NCBI RefSeq assembly: GCF_000814475.1
Contig: NZ_JSVC01000024.1
Coordinates: 1 to 64,000 of the forward strand
Length of the DNA stretch: 64,000 nt
Direction: 5' to 3'
From: Flavihumibacter solisilvae
GTDB lineage: Bacteria; Bacteroidota; Bacteroidia; Chitinophagales; Chitinophagaceae
Shown in pieces: positions 45,585 through 54,554 of the stretch (positions within the stretch are counted from its first letter, which is position 1; the number at the start of each line of letters is the position of its first letter). The notes below the pieces were generated by a model. It did not search any database and was not told the origin of the DNA. It saw only the letters and a program-made list of their open reading frames with translations. A program made the translations under genes and the position numbers.

Positions 45585-46154
45585 TTAAGTCGCCCAGGCT
45601 TTGTCGCCTTTCTTATAAGGTATGCACCCTTCGTATTTGCCCGGAACGGGAACGTAACGAAGCGCCTGGGTCGCTCCCACTTCCGATGAGAAATAACCGA
45701 GCAGCGTCAGCTCCTTCATCAGCCTGAAGTAATGGGAAGGATCCTCCGCTTTCTTGTCCTTAGTATATGCTTTCTGTTCTTTGTCCAGTTCTGTAAGCAA
45801 CTCTTTCTTTTGTGCAGCATCAAGGCTCATGAACCCTTTGCCGAACTTTTTATCGCTGGCAGTCTGCAGGGCAGCAATACCATCCACAAAAGCTTTCTGG
45901 TTCTTTTCCTCGTAGCAATCTGTCACCATCACTTTCATGAATGCACCCACCTGAGCAGCTTTGGCTCCCGGCGTGTCTGTAGTGGGAATGATGGTTTCCC
46001 CTACTTCATCCAGCAATGCGATCTCATCCGCGGTGAAATCTGTCGGCGAGCCTTTCTTGTCCTGCTGCTTACAACCGGAAAGAAAGAGACTGGAACCAAC
46101 AACGGTTCCGCCCAGGATGACCGCCACTGCTGAAACGGCTTCTCTTCTATTCAT
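45585..46154 (-). CDS. Gluconate 2-dehydrogenase subunit 3-like small subunit (minus arm)
   Basis: The 189-residue protein begins with a twin-arginine NRREAV motif and a hydrophobic stretch ending LSGC, so it may be Tat-exported and lipidated. The rest matches the helical gluconate 2-dehydrogenase subunit 3 family, with VGETIIPTTDTPGAKAA near 51-67 and a C-terminal LTLLGYFSSEVGATQALRY. These small subunits chaperone and anchor GMC large subunits and are needed for their export. It follows the two GMC genes on this arm and shares one transcript with them. Confidence 0.9.
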   Translation of the reverse strand: MNRREAVSAVAVILGGTVVGSSLFLSGCKQQDKKGSPTDFTADEIALLDEVGETIIPTTDTPGAKAAQVGAFMKVMVTDCYEEKNQKAFVDGIAALQTASDKKFGKGFMSLDAAQKKELLTELDKEQKAYTKDKKAEDPSHYFRLMKELTLLGYFSSEVGATQALRYVPVPGKYEGCIPYKKGDKAWAT

Positions 46155-46183
46155 ATGTTTTTGTTTTCGGTTATTTATTACTG

Positions 46184-47905
46184 TTATAGATTTCCTTTTT
46201 TCAGTTCACTTACCGCATAGTCTGCCGCCCTTGCGGTTAGTGCCATATAAGTAAGTGAGGGATTCTGGCAGGCAGACGAGGTCATGCATGCACCGTCAGT
46301 AACGAATACGTTCTTTGCATCCCACACCTGGTTCCACTTGTTGAGAACAGACGTTTTCGGATCATGTCCCATCCGTGCCGTACCCATTTCATGAATCCCG
46401 TGCCCCATCGCATGACCACTGTCGTAAGTACTGATGTCCTTCACTCCTGCTGCTTCGAGCATATTGACCATTTCCTGCACAATGTCTTTCCGCATGGCCA
46501 TTTCATTCTCCTTGAGTTCAGCGTCCATGGCCAATATCGGAAGTCCCCATTTATCCTTCTTTGTTTTATCCAGCTGGATCCTGTTCTCATGGTAAGGCAG
46601 GATCTCACCGAATCCCGTTGCGCCGATCGCCCAGCCACCCGGTTCAGTGATCGCTTCTTTCAATTCCTGGCCGATCGACATTTCTGCGATCTCGCGATGC
46701 CAGCCTGTTCTGCTTGCACCACCCTGGTACCCGAAACCCCGGAGGTAATCTCTCTTATCTCCATTAATATTTGCAAAGCGCGGGATATAAAATCCGTTCG
46801 CCCGTCGACCATAATAATACTTATCCTCGTATCCTTCCACACGGCCTGTAGCCCCGAGATTATAATGGTGATCCATTACATTGTGCCCGAGTTCACCTGA
46901 ACTGCTTCCGAGTCCACCGTTCCAGACGTCTGTCGCGGAGTTGAACAATACCCAGGTCGAATTTAGTGCAGAAGCACAAAGGAAAACAATCTTTGCCCCA
47001 AACCTGTAAGTCTTGTTTGTTTCAGCATCCAATACTTCTACCCCATTGGCTTTTTTCCTGTCCTTGTCATACAGTACACTTGTAACAATTGAATATGGCC
47101 GCACAGTCAGGTTACCTGTCTTTTTAGCTGCAGGCAAAGTAGATGACTGCGTACTAAAGTAACCACCGAATGGACAACCCTCCCAGCACCTGTTGCGAAA
47201 CTGGCATTGTGTACGTCCCGGAATTGGTGCTGTTAAATTCGCCACCCGCCCAATGATCAGGTGCCTGTCGCCTTTATATTTTGCTTTAAGTCTTTGCGCT
47301 ACATCTTTTTCCACACAGTTGAGATCCATTGGAGGCAGGAACTGTCCATCCGGAAGATGTGGTATACCTTCTATTGATCCACTGATACCTGCAAAGCGTT
47401 CAACGTAATCGTACCATTCCTTTATATCGCTGTAACGGATAGGCCAGTCAATTCCATGACCGTCTTTTTTGTTCGCTTCAAAATCGAGGTCACTCCAGCG
47501 ATAACTTTGTCTTCCCCAAAGTATTGACCTGCCACCCATCTGGTAGCTTCGCCACCAGGTAAAGGGCTTGATTTCCGTATATGGACAATCGTCTTCATTT
47601 GCCCAATAATCCATCACCGGTTCACTTAATGCCCATCCCCGTGCAATTACAGGAAAGTGTTTTTTCTGTTCGAGCGGAACCCTTCCCCTATGATGTATTT
47701 CCCAGGGATGAAGGTTGGCGGTTTTGTAATCACTCACATGTTCGAAATCACGGCCGCGCTCCAACATCAGGACTTTCAGTCCTTTTTCACAAAGCTCTTT
47801 TGCAGCCCACCCACCACTGATACCACTTCCTACAACTATGGCATCATAAGTGTACTGCTCCATGGCCTTGGCATTAATGTTCACATTGGTTGAATCTCCA
47901 GGCAT
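46184..47905 (-). CDS. GMC family FAD dehydrogenase (minus arm, second copy)
   Basis: A GMC oxidoreductase of 573 residues, possibly starting at Met15. The FAD Rossmann motif GSGISGG is at 26-32. His505 in IHEMGTARMG and an Asn in NPSLT near 549 form the catalytic pair. Cys234, Cys240 and Cys244 form a C-x5-C-x3-C motif resembling the iron-sulfur site of bacterial FAD glucose dehydrogenase large subunits. It should oxidise a sugar hydroxyl in the periplasm, exported with its small subunit by Tat. It is closely similar to the 47927 gene, suggesting tandem duplication. Confidence 0.93.
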   Translation of the reverse strand: MPGDSTNVNINAKAMEQYTYDAIVVGSGISGGWAAKELCEKGLKVLMLERGRDFEHVSDYKTANLHPWEIHHRGRVPLEQKKHFPVIARGWALSEPVMDYWANEDDCPYTEIKPFTWWRSYQMGGRSILWGRQSYRWSDLDFEANKKDGHGIDWPIRYSDIKEWYDYVERFAGISGSIEGIPHLPDGQFLPPMDLNCVEKDVAQRLKAKYKGDRHLIIGRVANLTAPIPGRTQCQFRNRCWEGCPFGGYFSTQSSTLPAAKKTGNLTVRPYSIVTSVLYDKDRKKANGVEVLDAETNKTYRFGAKIVFLCASALNSTWVLFNSATDVWNGGLGSSSGELGHNVMDHHYNLGATGRVEGYEDKYYYGRRANGFYIPRFANINGDKRDYLRGFGYQGGASRTGWHREIAEMSIGQELKEAITEPGGWAIGATGFGEILPYHENRIQLDKTKKDKWGLPILAMDAELKENEMAMRKDIVQEMVNMLEAAGVKDISTYDSGHAMGHGIHEMGTARMGHDPKTSVLNKWNQVWDAKNVFVTDGACMTSSACQNPSLTYMALTARAADYAVSELKKGNL

Positions 47906-47926
47906 ATTGAGAATATTGTTTCCCTT

Positions 47927-49606
47927 TTACAGGTTACCTTTCTTCAACTCGCTAACCGCATGGTCGGCAGCCCTTGCTGTCAGTGCCATGTAAGTAAGCG
48001 AAGGGTTAACACAGGCTGCGGAAGTCATACAGGCGCCATCAGTTACAAAAACGTTAGGTGCATCCCAAACCTGGTTCCATTTGTTGAGAACTGAAGTCTT
48101 GGGATCCTTACCCATTCTTGCAGTTCCCATTTCATGGATACCACGGCCCAATGTACCGTCACCATCCCATTTCCTTACATTCTTCACACCTGCTGCTTCA
48201 AGCATTTCAGCTGCATCGTTCATCATATCCACGCGCATCTTCTTTTCATTATCCTTCAGTTCAACATCGATGGCAAGGACATTCAATCCCCATTTATCTT
48301 TTTTCGTTTTGTCGAGCGTAACCTTGTTTTCGTGGTAAGGAAGAACTTCACCGAAACCACCCATACCCATAGACCAATGTCCAGGTTCTGTCAGTGCTTC
48401 TTTCAGTTCGATACCAACATTCAGTTCGGCAATATCGCGGCTCCAGCCCTGGCGGCTTGCACCACCCTGGTAACCAAATCCGCGGAGATATCCGCGCTTA
48501 TCGTCACCGATGTTCTGGTATCTCGGGATATAAATTCCGTTCGGCCTGCGACCGTAGTAATATTTATCTTCATAACCCTCAACCATACCCGAAGCACCTA
48601 CGCCAAGGTGGTGGTCCATAAGGTTATGTCCGAGCGCGTTACTGGTGCTTCCGAGTCCTTCGGGCCAGATATCGGTGGCTGAGTTCATCAGGACCCAGGT
48701 TGAGTTCAATGCCGATGCATTCAGGAACACGATCTTGGCATAATACTCATAAGTTTTGTTTGTTTCTGCATCAAGCACTTCTACTCCCTTCGCCTTCTTG
48801 GTATCCTTATCGTAAAGAATCCTTGTTACGATTGAGAACGGGCGAAGTGTCAGGTTACCGGTAGCCATTGCTGCGGGCAGTGTTGCGGACTGCGTGCTGA
48901 AGTAAGCGCCGAAGGGACATCCCAGCCAGCATTTGTTCCGGTACTGGCAATTGGTACGGCCGTTGATCGGTGCCGTAAGGTTTGCACTTCGGCCCATGAT
49001 CATGGCGCGCTTTCCTTTATATTGGTCTTTGATCCTTGCAGCCACGTCTTTTTCCACGCAGTTCATTTCCATTGCAGGAAGAAAGTCACCATCAGGCAGT
49101 TGGGGTAATCCGTCTTTGGATCCGTTCACGCCCGCGAATTTTTCTGCATGGCTGTACCAGGGTGCGATTTCCGCATAACGGATTGGCCAGTCAACGCCGA
49201 ATCCATCTTTTGCATTTGCTTCAAAATCAAGATCACTCCAGCGGTAACTCTGCCTGCCCCAGGTTAAGGAGCGGCCACCTACCTGGTATCCCCTGAACCA
49301 ATCGAATCTTTTTACTTCTGTATATGGACAATCTTTTTCATTTACCCAGAAATCCAGGTTGGTCTCATTCAAAGGGTAGTCCCTTTTCAAAACGGGATAA
49401 TTGGCGATCATTTCCTGTGTGCGTCCGCCGCGGTGCGGAAATTCCCATGGATGTTTGTTGGCATTCACATAATCCTTGACGTGCTTTACATCCCGTCCTC
49501 TTTCCAGCATCAGGGTTTTCAAGCCTTTCTCAGTAAGTTCCTTTGCAGCCCAGCCTCCGCTGATACCGGAGCCTACAACGATCGCATCATAAGTATTCTC
49601 AGCCAT
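47927..49606 (-). CDS. GMC family FAD dehydrogenase (minus arm, first copy)
   Basis: A 559-residue GMC protein with the FAD motif GSGISGG near residue 12, catalytic His in IHEMGTARMG and Asn in NPSLT, and the Cys220-x5-Cys226-x3-Cys230 motif. It is very similar in sequence to the 46184 product along the whole length. It lacks its own signal peptide and so should ride out with the Tat-tagged small subunit encoded at 45585. Which sugar it oxidises, and at which carbon, is not visible; the operon context points to glucoside C3 oxidation. Confidence 0.93.
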   Translation of the reverse strand: MAENTYDAIVVGSGISGGWAAKELTEKGLKTLMLERGRDVKHVKDYVNANKHPWEFPHRGGRTQEMIANYPVLKRDYPLNETNLDFWVNEKDCPYTEVKRFDWFRGYQVGGRSLTWGRQSYRWSDLDFEANAKDGFGVDWPIRYAEIAPWYSHAEKFAGVNGSKDGLPQLPDGDFLPAMEMNCVEKDVAARIKDQYKGKRAMIMGRSANLTAPINGRTNCQYRNKCWLGCPFGAYFSTQSATLPAAMATGNLTLRPFSIVTRILYDKDTKKAKGVEVLDAETNKTYEYYAKIVFLNASALNSTWVLMNSATDIWPEGLGSTSNALGHNLMDHHLGVGASGMVEGYEDKYYYGRRPNGIYIPRYQNIGDDKRGYLRGFGYQGGASRQGWSRDIAELNVGIELKEALTEPGHWSMGMGGFGEVLPYHENKVTLDKTKKDKWGLNVLAIDVELKDNEKKMRVDMMNDAAEMLEAAGVKNVRKWDGDGTLGRGIHEMGTARMGKDPKTSVLNKWNQVWDAPNVFVTDGACMTSAACVNPSLTYMALTARAADHAVSELKKGNL

Positions 49607-49658
49607 ATCTCTAATTTGAAGTTTGAGTTTGAAGTTTTGTTAAGACGATAAGCGATTG

Positions 49659-50543
49659 TTACACGTCACACAATTGCACTGCTTTGCGCAAAGAAGCAAT
49701 TTTATCTGACGCCGACGGAATGAATTCCTGTGCTACATATCCTTTGAATCCTGTAGCGACAATCGCTTTCATAATTGCGGGGTAATACAGTTCCTGTGAT
49801 TCGTCGATCTCGTTCCGACCAGGGTTTCCGCCGGTATGGTAGTGACCGAAGTATTGGTGGTTCTTCTGAATAGAGCGCATTATATCTCCTTCATCGATCT
49901 GCATATGGTAGATATCAAACAGCAGTTTGAAATTTGCAGTGCCCAGTCTTTTACAGAGTTCCACTCCCCATGCAGAACGATCGCACATATAGTCGGTATG
50001 ATCCACCCTGCTGTTTAGCAGCTCCATTGTGATCACAACGCCATGTTTCTCTGCAAGCGGAAGGATCTTCTTCAATCCCTGCACAGAGTTTTTCAGTCCA
50101 GTTTCATCATCCATTCCCCTGCGGTTCCCACTGAAGCAGATCAGGTTCTTATATCCTGCTTTTGCAACAAGCGGGATCATCTCCGTATAGTTCTTTATCA
50201 GGGTATCATGAAACTTTGGTTCGCAGAATCCATCAACCAGGTTAATCTCCGCACCGTTGCACATTGATGAATCAAGTCCGTATTTCTTGAGCACTTCCCA
50301 ATCTTTCGGACCTACAAGGTCAATAGCTTTGATGCCGATCTGTTTTGCAGCAGCGCACAATTCCTCAAGAGGCAAATGTCCGTATGTCCACCTGCAAACT
50401 GCATGATTAATATTTCCTTTCATGTTCAGATTTTCGGAACTGCTGGTGCCCGCGGAGAAACCAGCGACGGGTGCGAGTGCCACACCGGCACCTGCTACCA
50501 GCATTTTACGCACGGCGTCTCGCCTTGAATTTTCTTTTTTCAT
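49659..50543 (-). CDS. Exported xylose-isomerase-like TIM barrel protein (minus arm)
   Basis: A twin-arginine signal (SRRDAVRKM near 6-14 with an alanine-rich hydrophobic stretch to about 35) precedes an AP endonuclease 2/hydroxypyruvate isomerase-type barrel. Metal ligands are visible as Glu in TMELLNSR, Asp and His in LFDIYHMQ, His in FGHYHTGG and Glu in VAQEF. It probably isomerises or epimerises a keto-sugar in the periplasm. It is the third gene of the minus arm, 53 bases from the GMC gene. Confidence 0.88.
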   Translation of the reverse strand: MKKENSRRDAVRKMLVAGAGVALAPVAGFSAGTSSSENLNMKGNINHAVCRWTYGHLPLEELCAAAKQIGIKAIDLVGPKDWEVLKKYGLDSSMCNGAEINLVDGFCEPKFHDTLIKNYTEMIPLVAKAGYKNLICFSGNRRGMDDETGLKNSVQGLKKILPLAEKHGVVITMELLNSRVDHTDYMCDRSAWGVELCKRLGTANFKLLFDIYHMQIDEGDIMRSIQKNHQYFGHYHTGGNPGRNEIDESQELYYPAIMKAIVATGFKGYVAQEFIPSASDKIASLRKAVQLCDV

Positions 50544-50590
50544 TTGTCGGGTGATCAGACTCCTGCGATGGAGACTTTTTATACATCAAA

Positions 50591-51886
50591 TTAGTGAGAA
50601 GGAGCAACCCTTACTGTACTTTTCTTATTTCTCATATAGAAGACTAAGCCGGCGAAAGCAAAAGTCAGGATGACCGGAATGATCATTGTAGTATTGATAA
50701 TTTCCGGACCAGCTGCTTTTTTAGCTTCCACAAGAGCATTCGCCATTTCAGTTCCAGGCTGCGATTTATTGTATGTTTCCAAGCTCGCACCCTCAGGAAG
50801 TTTGTTAAGGAGAAGGCGATCATAATAACCACCCATAAAAATCATATAAAGAGAAACGGCAAACATTCCCGCCCCCCCCATAAAGTTCAATCCAACAGCT
50901 CCGGTTTTTGGAAGATTTTCTGCGACAAATCCAATCATTGTTGGCCAGAAATAGCATACGCCAATACCGAAGATTAAAGCTCCAACGAAAAGCATATTGC
51001 CCTGGTAATGCCCCAACATATAGAGGCCAATGGTAGAAAAAATAGCCGAAAGCAATAGAACTCCCTGAGGTGAGAAGCGTCCTACCACCGGGCCTGCAAA
51101 GGCCCGTCCCAATACCATTACTCCAGTTTCAATAGTTAAGAGGAGTAGCGCATTGTCAGAAACATTTTTCAGTAACACATCAATCCATTGTCCAGTAAAC
51201 AATTCAGTAATCGCTGTACCGAACATCAGGAAAATCATAATGATGAACAACGGATTAAGTAAAGACTTATACATTTCACTTGTAGACACACCTGATGCAA
51301 CTCTTTCTGTAACAGGAAACTCCTGTTTGATAAAAAAGTATCCATAAAGAAGGGTTGGAATAAGCATCAATGCAACGAGAAACTGCCAGTTGTCGAGATA
51401 CGTAGTACCGGGGATTGCGTTTCCAAAGAATCTAACTATCAAAGTTCCAATCACTATACCTCCAGGAAACCATAAGTGGAAATGATTAAGTTTTGTAGTC
51501 TTATTATCAGTATACAAGCTAGCCACCAGAGGATTACAAGCAGCTTCTACTGTGCCATTACCTAATCCTATTAATAAAGTAGAAATGAAGAGTGACCAGA
51601 AACCAGTAGCCGTGATCGTTAGAACGATTCCAAGTAAATGGAATAAGGCAGCAAAAATTAAGAGCCGTTTCATTCCTATTATATCAACTACCATACCTCC
51701 TATTATAATTGCAAGTGGAAACCCCCAGAACGCTGTGCTGGTGATTACGCTAACCTGTTCCTGACTTAGTCCAAACTGGTATTTCCAGGTGTCTAACAAG
51801 CCAGCGCGAATACCAAAAGAGAGAGAAGTTACCAAAAGGGCCAGACAACTGGCTACGAAGAGACGGTTCTTGTTTATTGCTTGCAT
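50591..51886 (-). CDS. MFS sugar transporter (first gene of minus arm)
   Basis: The 431-residue protein has 12 predicted membrane helices with the loop-2 GGMVVDIIGMKRLL motif and an enlarged loop between helices 10 and 12. It resembles FHS/nucleoside-sugar type MFS members of Bacteroidota. It is the first gene of the minus arm, so import of the oxidised sugar or glycoside is the likely role. Codon use is slightly more AT-rich than in its neighbours. Confidence 0.88.
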   Translation of the reverse strand: MQAINKNRLFVASCLALLVTSLSFGIRAGLLDTWKYQFGLSQEQVSVITSTAFWGFPLAIIIGGMVVDIIGMKRLLIFAALFHLLGIVLTITATGFWSLFISTLLIGLGNGTVEAACNPLVASLYTDNKTTKLNHFHLWFPGGIVIGTLIVRFFGNAIPGTTYLDNWQFLVALMLIPTLLYGYFFIKQEFPVTERVASGVSTSEMYKSLLNPLFIIMIFLMFGTAITELFTGQWIDVLLKNVSDNALLLLTIETGVMVLGRAFAGPVVGRFSPQGVLLLSAIFSTIGLYMLGHYQGNMLFVGALIFGIGVCYFWPTMIGFVAENLPKTGAVGLNFMGGAGMFAVSLYMIFMGGYYDRLLLNKLPEGASLETYNKSQPGTEMANALVEAKKAAGPEIINTTMIIPVILTFAFAGLVFYMRNKKSTVRVAPSH

Positions 51887-52121
51887 ATCGTTCGGGTTAT
51901 TTAATCAGAGCGGTCATAAATTTATGGGATTCAAGTGTATTTCAAACACTATTCGTCTTCCCAAATCAAAAAAAATTTTACAGAATCGGGATTCAGTTGC
52001 ATTTTTTTAACCATTTGAATGTTTTTTTTATCAGATTGATACTGTTTTAGGATTTCGTTCATTGAATTGCAATTATCATTTAATTTAGCCCCTCTTACTT
52101 CACATCAATACAAATCTTACG
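51887..52121. promoter_or_regulatory. Divergent regulatory region of the sugar-oxidation island
   Basis: The 235 bases between the diverging MFS and GMC genes should carry both promoters. A TAATTTAG with one mismatch to TAnnTTTG lies at 52082-52089, 33 bases before the GMC start, and a TAGTGTTTG is present on the minus strand near 51945. The stretch 51960-52060 is strongly AT-rich with A- and T-tracts. No regulator gene is present in the island. Confidence 0.35.
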
Positions 52122-53861
52122 ATGGGTGATCTTCAGATCAAGAAACAAGCAACTAAGTATGATGCCGTAATTGTGGGCTCTGGTGCTGGTGGCGGTATGG
52201 CCGCGTATATTCTCGCCAATGCCGGACTTAAGGTATGTCTACTTGAAGCGGGTCCAATGTACGACCCTGCTGTTAATGTAACGCAACTCAAAAATCCCTG
52301 GGATTCACCCCGAAGAGGTGCAAGCACCAGGTTCCGTCCATTTGGCGATTTTGATGCATGTTACTGGGGCTGGGAAGTGGATGGCGAGCCATACACTAAG
52401 GCCCCTGGTACGCAGTGGGACTGGTTCCGCGCACGCATGCTGGGTGGCCGTACGAACCACTGGGGAAGGATTTCTTTAAGGTTCGGACCCAAGGACTTCC
52501 AGCGCAAGAGCATTGACGGTCTGGGCGAAAACTGGCCGATCACCTATAATGATATTAAGCCCTTCTATGATCGTGTAGATAAACTGATCGGGGTGTTCGG
52601 AACCAACGAAGGTCTTGAAAACGACCCCGATGGATTTTTCCTCCCTCCTCCCAAACCCAGGCTGCATGAACTATTCATCAAACGCGGTGCTGAACGTGCC
52701 GGCGTAAAAGTAATTCCCGGCCGCCTGAGCATGCTTACCCAGAAGATCAACGATGACCGGGGTGCATGCTTCTTCTGCGGACAATGCGGACGCGGATGCC
52801 AGGTGTACGCAGACTTCTCCTCTTCCAGTGTATTGATCAAGCCTGCAATGAAAACCGGGAATATCGATGTTATCCCGAATGCAATGGCTCGTGAAGTATT
52901 AACAAATAAAGAAGGACTTGCCACAGGTGTATCATATGTGAACAAGGATGACATGCTGGAATACCAGGTTGAAGGAAAAGTAGTTGTGCTGGCTGCAAGT
53001 GCCTGTGAAAGTGCCCGTCTCATGCTGAACTCCAAGTCTCAGCGCCATCCGAACGGACTCGCCAACTCAAGTGACGTAGTAGGTCGTTACCTGCACGATT
53101 CAACCGGTGCCGACATGGGCGGTGTACTGCCGAACCTTATGGGCCGGAAACGATATAATGAAGATGGTGTAGGTGGTATGCACATCTATTCACCCTGGTG
53201 GCTTGATAATAAAAAGCTTGACTTCCCACGTGGTTACCACATTGAGTACTGGGGTGGTATGGGCCAGCCTTCCTACGGATTTGGCGGCGGCATCCAGAAC
53301 CTCAACGGGAAATTCCTGGTTAACGGAACACAGAAGGAAGCCGGCGGATATGGTAAGTCACTGAAGGAAGATTACCGCTTCTTCTACGGCGCCAATGTGG
53401 GTATGGCCGGACGCGGAGAAGCAATTGCCTATCGCGAAAATAATTGCCAGATAGATCCTAATGTGGTTGACAAATATGGTATCCCCGTGTTGAAGTTTAA
53501 TGTGAAATGGAGTGAACATGAGATCAACCAGGCAAAGCACATGAAGGAAACATTTAAGGAGATCATGCATGAAATGGGTGCGATCGTAACCTGGGGTGGT
53601 GATGATGGTCCGGAGAATAATTACGGACTGCACACTCCAGGAAAGATCATCCATGAAGCAGGTACCGCAAGAATGGGTAACGATCCGAAACAATCTGCTT
53701 TGAACAAATGGAACCAGGCACACGACTGTAAAAACCTGTTCGTGGTTGATGGTGCCCCGTTTGTATCGCAGGCAGATAAAAACATCACCTGGACTATCCT
53801 TGCGTTGTCAATGCGCGCAAGCGAATACATTGTTGACCAGCTGAAAAAACAAAATATCTAA
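52122..53861 (+). CDS. GMC family FAD dehydrogenase with Cys cluster (plus arm)
   Basis: The 579-residue protein has the FAD motif GSGAGGG near 20-26, catalytic His in IIHEAGTARMG and Asn in KNITWT. Cys216, 219, 222 and 226 (C-x2-C-x2-C-x3-C) form a denser cysteine cluster than in the minus-arm paralogues, and would suit an iron-sulfur centre for electron transfer to cytochrome c. There is no signal peptide, so it is expected to be exported with the small subunit encoded 16 bases downstream. It is clearly related to, but more distant from, the two minus-arm GMC proteins. The family includes glucoside 3-dehydrogenase large subunits. Confidence 0.94.
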   Translation: MGDLQIKKQATKYDAVIVGSGAGGGMAAYILANAGLKVCLLEAGPMYDPAVNVTQLKNPWDSPRRGASTRFRPFGDFDACYWGWEVDGEPYTKAPGTQWDWFRARMLGGRTNHWGRISLRFGPKDFQRKSIDGLGENWPITYNDIKPFYDRVDKLIGVFGTNEGLENDPDGFFLPPPKPRLHELFIKRGAERAGVKVIPGRLSMLTQKINDDRGACFFCGQCGRGCQVYADFSSSSVLIKPAMKTGNIDVIPNAMAREVLTNKEGLATGVSYVNKDDMLEYQVEGKVVVLAASACESARLMLNSKSQRHPNGLANSSDVVGRYLHDSTGADMGGVLPNLMGRKRYNEDGVGGMHIYSPWWLDNKKLDFPRGYHIEYWGGMGQPSYGFGGGIQNLNGKFLVNGTQKEAGGYGKSLKEDYRFFYGANVGMAGRGEAIAYRENNCQIDPNVVDKYGIPVLKFNVKWSEHEINQAKHMKETFKEIMHEMGAIVTWGGDDGPENNYGLHTPGKIIHEAGTARMGNDPKQSALNKWNQAHDCKNLFVVDGAPFVSQADKNITWTILALSMRASEYIVDQLKKQNI

Positions 53862-53877
53862 CCTTCATAACCCTGAT

Positions 53878-54543
53878 ATGGACAGAAGAAAATCGCTCAA
53901 AGCCCTTGCTCTCGGATCATTGTCCACCGGCATGCTTCTTGACGCCTGTAAGGATACCGATAAAAAAGCTGCTCCCAAGGAGGACGAAAAAAATATTGCC
54001 GGCAACCTTGACCGGATGAAAGAGGAAGTAGCCCATTACAAGAATGTTACCAGTGAAAAATTCTTCACGGAACATGAGATGGCCACCATTACCATCCTCG
54101 CAGACATTATCATCCCGAAAGATGAAGTAAGCGGAAGCGCATCCGATGCGAAAGTTCCTGACTTCATCGAGTTTATTGTGAAGGATATGCCTAACCACCA
54201 GACACCAATGCGCGGTGGTCTTCGCTGGCTCGACCTCCAGTGCCTCAGGCAATTTGGAAAAGCGTTTAAGGATTGCAGTGAGCAGGAACGAATCAATATG
54301 GTGGACCAGATCGCTTATCCTAAAAAAGCGAAACCGGAAATGGCCCAGGGCGTGGCTTTCTTCAATAAAATGCGTGACCTGACCGCATCCGGTTTCTATA
54401 CTTCGCAAATTGGTGTAGCAGATATCGGATACGCCGGAAACAAACCCAACCAATGGAATGGTGTTCCAGATGATGTACTGAAGCAATACGGGCTCGCCTA
54501 CAGCGAAAAAGAACTAAAAGAGTGTGTCAGCTTCTCTAAATAA
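53878..54543 (+). CDS. Gluconate 2-dehydrogenase subunit 3-like small subunit (plus arm)
   Basis: A twin-arginine signal (MDRRKSLKALALGS) ends in a LLDAC lipobox-like site (Cys23). The mature part matches subunit 3 with EMATITILADIIIPKDE and a C-terminal GFYTSQIGVADIGYAGN region. It should pair with the GMC subunit at 52122 to form the exported dehydrogenase heterodimer. It lies 16 bases after that gene and 11 bases before the next. Confidence 0.92.
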   Translation: MDRRKSLKALALGSLSTGMLLDACKDTDKKAAPKEDEKNIAGNLDRMKEEVAHYKNVTSEKFFTEHEMATITILADIIIPKDEVSGSASDAKVPDFIEFIVKDMPNHQTPMRGGLRWLDLQCLRQFGKAFKDCSEQERINMVDQIAYPKKAKPEMAQGVAFFNKMRDLTASGFYTSQIGVADIGYAGNKPNQWNGVPDDVLKQYGLAYSEKELKECVSFSK

Positions 54544-54554
54544 ATTCAAAGACC

